Assembly: GCA_006538405.1 (NCBI GenBank)
Contig: BJKQ01000010.1
Span: 186,001 to 250,000, forward strand
Reading direction: 5' to 3'
Origin: Hansfordia pulvinata
Taxonomy: Eukaryota > Ascomycota > Sordariomycetes > Xylariales
DNA: 64,000 bases
Shown: piece after piece, positions 58,430 to 64,000 of the stretch
Layout of the letters: each line of letters opens with the position of its first letter
Position numbering within the stretch: the stretch's first letter is position 1
Program-made: the position numbers and the translations under genes
Notes under the pieces: model-generated
Databases searched by the model: none
Seen by the model: only the letters and a program-made list of their open reading frames with translations
What the model was told of the DNA's origin: nothing

Positions 58430-58990
58430 ACTTATTAAATCTAGCTTAATAACAAGAACTTAAAGAAAGAATTATAAAAGACCTTAAAGTAAGGAAAATT
58501 TAACCTTTAACTTTACCTGTAAAATACTTAATCTTATTTATACTTAAAAAAGACGGGATATCACGTATATGTGTGGATTATTAATAACTTAATAATATTA
58601 TAAGGAAGAATCGATAATTATTATTTATAATAAATAATTTAAAAGATTAATTAAAAAAGGTAAAATAATTTATTATTATCGATTTGCTTAATGCTTATAA
58701 CTTAATTCGTATTAAGGAAGGCGAAAAGTAAAAAACGGCTTTTTATATAATCTTAAAACACTTTAAATACTTAATAATACCTTTTAAACTTACGAATACA
58801 TTAATAAGCTTTTAAAAAATAATTAATAACATCCTTTAATTATACCTTAATATCTTTATTATAATGTATTTAAACGATATTTTAATTTATTTTAAAAACC
58901 TGAAAAAACATAGCAATTACGTAAAGTAAGTCTTTTAAGCCCTTTAAGATCATGACCTTTAAATAAACCTTGAAAAGAGCTATTTTTATA
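58430..58990 (+). pseudogene. Reverse transcriptase relic
   Basis: Across stops the plus strand reads LILFILKKDG and RICVDY (about 58520-58580). Later comes MYLNDILIYFKN (about 58864-58900), where the catalytic Tyr-x-Asp-Asp box has lost its first Asp through a G-to-A change. Inactive. Confidence 0.85.
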
Positions 58991-59269
58991 AGTAATATAT
59001 AAACTTTATTAAATATATTATTTAACTTAAAGAAGTTTATATATAAAAAGATAAGGTTAATATTATAACCGAATAACCGATCCTTTAAAATATATATAAG
59101 GTTTATAAGTTCCTCGGTTTTATTAATTATTACCGTATATTTATTAAAGATTATAATAAGATTATAGCTTTACTTACCGATTTAACGAAAAAGGAATATA
59201 ACTTTTAATAAATAAAGAAATAATAAAACGTATTTAATCGTATTAAAGAGCTGGTTATTAATAAATTAA

Positions 59270-59500
59270 TCTTAAAAATAGTCGACTTTAAAAAACTTAT
59301 ATTTATAAAAGTAAACGCTTACGACTTTATTATAAAAAGGTAATTAATATAATATAAAGAAGACGATAAGCTATATTTAATAATATTCTTTTTAAAGAAA
59401 TTTAAAAGATTAAAACTTAATTATAATATCCTTAATAAATAACTTATAATTATTATTAAGGTATTTAAGGAATAAAGGCTATATTTTAATAATATAAAGA
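59270..59500 (+). pseudogene. RNase H relic
   Basis: Follows the RT relic. Reads NAYDFIIKR and, further on, LNYNILNK then a stop and IIIIKVFKE, matching the start and the conserved helix of gypsy-type RNase H. Inactive. Confidence 0.7.
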
Positions 59501-59929
59501 CGCTTATTATTATATATATTAATTATAAGAATCTTATATCCTTTATAAATAATAAAACATTAAACCGGCGATAAATCCAATGGATTAATATTCTCTTTAA
59601 ATTCAATTTTAAAGCGATTTATTATAAAGGATTAAAGAACGGTAAAGTAAATACGCTTAATAAACGAGTTGATTATTTTTAAAGGGAATAACCCGTTAAT
59701 AATATATAAATAATCTTAACGTTAAACGTTAAAAGCGCGTTAATTCTTATATAATAAAATAATAATCTTTACTTAAAAGAAAGAGAATTCTTAAAGTAAC
59801 TTTAAGAAAATAATAAAATAATAAAAATTCTTATAAATAATAAGCGATTCGATATATCATCTTAATAAGATAAGATTATCCTTTTTAAAAATAAGCGATT
59901 TATACTTATAATATTATAATAAGACTTAA

Positions 59930-60500
59930 TTAAATAACTTTATAAGGACGAATTATTAAAATATTAAGGAATTTAAAAAACGATTAAGCGAATTATAAGA
60001 TATTACGACTTTTTAAGATTACGATAACTCGTTAAAATTATAATACGGAATTATAACCTTTATAATAAGTTTAAAGCAGCTTAATATTAACTATATAAGG
60101 AATTATAACTTATAACGCTTAAAGATTAAGTATAAAAATGTTTTATTATAAACTTTATCGTTAAACTACCCTTATTATAAGACCCGATTATAAGAATCGA
60201 TTATAATTATATTATAATTTATATAAAGTAATTCACGAAGTTCGCACGATTTATTCCGTTTAAAGAAATATTTAATATTAAATAAATAATAACTTTAATA
60301 AATCGGGAGATATTTAATAAGTATAGCCTTTTAAAAGAAATTATCACGGATTAAGATAAGCTTTTTATGTTTAAATTTATAAAGACCTTTACGTAATATC
60401 TTAAAGTATAATATAAGATGTTTACGGCTTATTATTTATAAACGGATAACCGTATAAAACGAATAAATTAAGTATTTAAATAATACTTACGGTGCTATAT
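59930..60500 (+). pseudogene. Integrase relic
   Basis: A zinc-binding-domain remnant (NYNLYNKFKAA, about 60051-60080, with Cys codons turned to Tyr codons) is followed by the catalytic-core landmarks FTKFARFIPFKE (about 60231-60268) and DKLFMFKF (about 60356-60380). Several stops interrupt it. Confidence 0.8.
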
Positions 60501-61009
60501 TAATTACGAATAAAATAATTAAGTAAGGCTATTATTAAAAGCAGAATTTGCTTATAATAGTTTTATTAATAAGGATATAAAAATGTTATTATTTAAGGTA
60601 AATTACGGATTCGATTTAAAAAGATTATAATAATTATTACTATTTATTAACGCACCGGAGGTAATAATCGAATTAAAACACCTTTTAACGCTGTAAGCGT
60701 ACTTATAAAAGAAACTTATAAAAATATAATAATAATAAAAAACTTATATTAATAAAAACAGATCTTTAAGGCCGATCTTTAAAAGGGGGAGTAAGGTTTA
60801 CTTACTTTATAAAAACATTAAAATAAAACGGTTAAATAATAAACTTAACTTTAAAAAGTTAAGACCTTTTAAAGTTATTAAGAAAATTTTAAATATAAAT
60901 TATAAACTTTAATTACTTAATATTATAAGAATTTATTTAATCTTTTATATTTTATTACTCGAATTAACACTTAACGGAACCTTAATTAAAATATAGCTTA
61001 AAGCCGACA

Positions 61010-61170
61010 CCGATTAATATAAATATAAGGTTAAAAAGATATTAAATTCACGTTAATAAGGATTTATAATAAAGTATTTAATATAATAAAAAGGTTACTT
61101 ATTATTAAAAAACATATAAGAACTTAAGAACCACTTAAACTGCCCACGGTTATTAAAACAGTTTTATTAA
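61010..61170 (+). pseudogene. Chromodomain relic
   Basis: Plus strand reads YKYKVKKILNSR, then after stops a KGYLLL and NHLNCPRLLK segment. This matches the layout of chromodomains at the C-terminus of fungal chromoviral integrases, where they direct insertion to heterochromatin. Confidence 0.65.
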
Positions 61171-61850
61171 AGACACTTAAATTAAGGATAAATTAAAGTA
61201 AAAGGTCGTTTTAAGGCATATTCGTAATAAAATTAAAGTCACTTAAAGGGGTAACGTCGGGATTACACGGATAAACCTTAAGTAAAGCTTATTAAGCCTT
61301 AACGGCCTTTTAAGCCTCGATTTTATTTAACTCCTTAATATTATTAATATTATGTTGGATACCACGTAATATTTTCTTTAATTATAATTTCTTTTACTTA
61401 CGTAATCGTTTAATACACGTATTAATTTAATAACGCTTTTCTTTAACGGCCTTAAACTTCGTTTTATATTTAAAATATTAATAAGCGATACGCTATAATT
61501 ATACGTTATTAAAACCTTACACGTCGTAATACGACGTCCTTTAATAAACACACTCGATGTATCGGTTAAAATCGTTAAAAGATACCTTATAAGAAAAAAT
61601 CTCTTACTTTTTATAAAAAAGGTAAAAAGGTATAATAAAATAACTTTTAAGTATAAAAGAAAAAAGGAAGTTACGTTACTTAATATTAAACGTAAAAGCA
61701 TTACGAGACTTAATAAAACGCGATTTTTATATATAAGATAATATAATTAATAAAAAGGATAAAAAAGGATAATAAAATATAATATAAAAGCCACGCTTAC
61801 GTTAAGGCTTATTCACTTTTTTATATTAATTAATTAAAGGTAAATAACTT

Positions 61851-61861
61851 AAAAAAAGGGG
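61851..61861 (+). other. Polypurine tract
   Basis: A7G4 purine run ending 5 bases before the right LTR, the usual place of the plus-strand primer site of LTR retrotransposons. Confidence 0.7.
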
Positions 61862-61866
61862 TATAA

Positions 61867-62401
61867 TATTACGAACTTAATTATTAAACCAGTAAAACGG
61901 GCCATATTAATATAAGTAAAAGGCTTATAAATTAATAATCGTATAAGGCGGCGTTAAATTAATTATATATATAAGGAAATATAAGTGTATAAAATAAGGT
62001 CATATGATTTATTAAGAATATATTACTTATAAACATATTAATCATATCCAGGAGAATATAAATAATAAGGATATATTAAACATATTAATAATATAAGCGG
62101 TGGACTTATATTTAAGTATTAATAAGGGAATAAAGGATATATAAGGATAAAGGGTTTCTTATATATTTAATTATTTATTACTTTAATAATTAATTTAAGT
62201 ATTTAAGTTCTTTTTAAATATAAGTTTTACCTTTAACGATACGTTAATATTATAATGATATATAAGGATATTATCACGTATCGACCTTATATATTCGCTT
62301 TTATATAAATAGATTATTATTAACTTTTTAAGAGCCTTTACGGTATAAACTTAACACGAACCACCACCGTATTTTACTCCGGTAAAATCCGGATCGTCAC
62401 A
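61867..62401 (+). repeat. Right LTR (535 bp)
   Basis: Begins tattacga and ends tcgtcaca. Same length as the left LTR. In the first 250 bp I count about two dozen differences from the left LTR, nearly all transitions and in both directions, so both copies were mutated independently after insertion. Confidence 0.93.
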
Positions 62402-62406
62402 TTTAA
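62402..62406 (+). repeat. Target-site duplication, right copy (tttaa)
   Basis: Identical to 54804-54808. Confidence 0.8.
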
Positions 62407-64000
62407 TAATAAGAGTTTTAATATATAACTTTACTCTTAAAGTCGTTATTAACACCGCGTTAAGGTCGCTTTTTTATACGGCCCCCTTTTATAACGCTTT
62501 TAATAATAATATTAATAAAATAATATTATAAAAATAACGTAATTCATTAATAAATTATTACGTAATAATAAGAAGCGGTTTATATTACTTACACGCTTTT
62601 TAAAAATAACGTTTTAACGGTTAAAAAAGTGATTATAAAAAAACATTAACTTTAAAAGCACGTAACGGCTTTTAATAATAATTTAATTAATAATCTTTTT
62701 ATATATTATTAAGTATATTAATATTATAAAGATCATTAATAACCGCTTTAATATAATAACGGTTAACGTTAATAACGTTATTTAAAAAGTGTTAAGCTTA
62801 ATAAGCGCTCTTTATTTTACTTTTATAAAGACGTTAAAAGACGATTAATTAAATTATAAATTAAAAATAAAAAAGATAATAAAGGAGTTTAATAATTATA
62901 TTAAAGCTATTAATAATATATATCTTTATACTTATATACCTCTTAAATAATAATCACGATAACGGTCTTATAAAGGATTCCTTTTATAAAACGTTTTTAT
63001 TATAATTTAACTTAATAAAAGCTTTATATATATATTAATAAGTAAGGAAAGGTTTATATATAATTTTTAAGTACTTAAATACGCTAATAAGGCAAGGTTT
63101 AAAGTGTTAAATAATCGCTTTTACCTTATAAATAACGGGTTTAACTTTTATAAAAGTATCCTTATACTTTACACGAAGCTACGATATTACCTTTAAAAGT
63201 AATAAAAAGGGTTTAAATAAGTATTAAATATTAAAAAGCTATATAATTTATAATAATCGCGGATTTAAGTAATAATTAAAAAGTCTTTTAATATTATAAA
63301 AAGGAGGTTTCGGATCAAAAAGGACACCGGTTTAAAGTACTTATTATAAATATAAATTAATATTATATATACCGTTTACGCCCTTTATAACTTTATCTTT
63401 ATAAAAGGAGTATTATTAAAGGAGTTTTATATAATAATAAATAAGTTAATTAAGGAAACGCTTAAAGTGAAAAAGTAAAGGATTAAAGAGTAATATTAAG
63501 GCTTATTAATAAAGGACTTATACTAAAAAATAAGTAAGGCCATTTAAGTTAATTATTAATTAATTTATAATAATATAAGGTCGTTAATATTATTAAAAAA
63601 GGTAATATAATAAAGTTAAAGAGGTAAAAAGGGGTAAAAATAAATAAAAAAGGGTGAACTTAACGTTTAACCGTTAACACTTAAGATTATAAAGAATATA
63701 ATTAACTTAATATCCTTTTAACCGTTAAACGATTAACGATTACCGTTTTAAAAAGCCGGCCGGCGTTTAATAGGCCAGTATATACGTTTTTTAAGTTAAT
63801 AATAAAGTATACGGATTTAAGTAAGTTAAGTACTTTTATTATTATTAATAAAAAATACGAAAAACGATATATTTTTTATAATTATTATTATATTTATTAT
63901 TAAGTAAAATATTTATTTTATCACTCTTTTAACTTATTAATTATTCAATTCGGTAAGTGCATTTTACTTTATTAATTAAAATAAGAAATTTATGAACGAT
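62407..64000. other. RIP-mutated repeat DNA right of the retrotransposon
   Basis: Same AT-rich, TpA-rich character as the element itself, with no open frame and no domain I can recognise. It continues to the window edge, so the repeat island is larger than what is shown. Confidence 0.6.

Larger units (their letters stand above)
54809..62401 (+). mobile_element. Complete but RIP-inactivated Ty3/gypsy chromovirus-type LTR retrotransposon (7.6 kb)
   Basis: Bounded by two 535-bp direct LTRs and a tttaa target duplication. Inside, plus-strand translations across stops recall, in order, reverse transcriptase (about 58430-58990), RNase H (about 59270-59500), integrase (about 59930-60500) and a chromodomain (about 61010-61170). 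That is the order of Ty3/gypsy chromoviruses. A polypurine tract precedes the right LTR. The left half (55344-58400) should hold gag and protease; only a faint Tyr/Asn-rich remnant near 56345-56390 might be the zinc knuckle. Every frame is full of stops produced by C-to-T and G-to-A change. CG dinucleotides remain common while CA/TG are rare, as expected for RIP of CpA rather than CpG decay. Confidence 0.92.

Noticed and set aside
61378..61701. 107-codon frame on the minus strand in the AT-rich block
   Set aside because: Lies inside the retrotransposon between chromodomain and right LTR, on the opposite strand, with Leu/Ile/Ser-rich translation of AT-rich DNA.
54400..64000. AT-rich block as a mitochondrial insertion or a native centromere core
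   Set aside because: Recognisable LTRs, RT, integrase and chromodomain relics with RIP-type mutation explain it. A centromere cannot be excluded from sequence but is not needed.
1..64000. tRNA, 5S rRNA or CRISPR arrays
   Set aside because: No cloverleaf with A/B boxes, no 5S sequence and no spaced direct repeats were found by eye.

Overview
The window is nuclear DNA of a filamentous ascomycete, most likely a sordariomycete and perhaps a member of Hypocreales (inference). Four things point there: short introns (about 55-160 bp) with GT..AG ends and CTAAC-like branch sites; a recognisable circadian clock gene frequency (frq); fungal-type gene families; and a block of DNA mutated by RIP (repeat-induced point mutation). 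Two compositional worlds meet at about 54,400. Positions 1-54,400 are GC-rich with widely spaced genes. Positions 54,400-64,000 are extremely AT-rich and full of stops.

Layout of the GC-rich part: RPT3, a 26S proteasome ATPase (minus, 1174-2495); about 4.4 kb without a gene; a small conserved-looking unknown protein with two introns and an unusually long ATG-free leader (plus, 7742-8357); a Rieske + DUF455 protein (plus, 9559-10893); a seven-exon Dal5-type MFS permease (minus, 11341-13537); a SurE-like phosphatase/nucleotidase (minus, 14744-16076); a diverged 263-bp tandem duplication (16.2-16.75 kb); a secreted short-type unspecific peroxygenase (minus, 18380-19438); a folliculin/Lst7-family protein (minus, 22010-23691); a 14.6-kb stretch with no recognisable gene but dense short motifs and microsatellites; a DUF427 protein (minus, about 38335-39695); a Pyp1/PTP1-type tyrosine phosphatase (minus, 41108-43119); an unidentified coding-like segment (plus, about 46497-47320); and frq (minus, 48773-51854).

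The AT-rich block contains a complete Ty3/gypsy chromovirus-type LTR retrotransposon at 54809-62401. It has two 535-bp LTRs, a perfect 5-bp target duplication, and RT, RNase H, integrase and chromodomain relics in that order. It sits inside other RIP-mutated repeat DNA and is dead in every frame. The block begins only about 2.5 kb upstream of the frq start codon.

The genes do not form an obvious pathway; this reads as an ordinary chromosome arm next to a heterochromatic repeat island. The most consequential technical observation is that five conserved genes (RPT3, LST7, DUF427, PTP, frq) are interrupted by six frame breaks. Each is repaired by one extra base in a short G/C run, which points to homopolymer under-calling in the assembly rather than pseudogenes. 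The most interesting unexplained pattern is TACGAGTA/TACTCGTA, an 8-mer scattered through noncoding GC-rich DNA far above chance. I did not find a convincing new multi-gene system.
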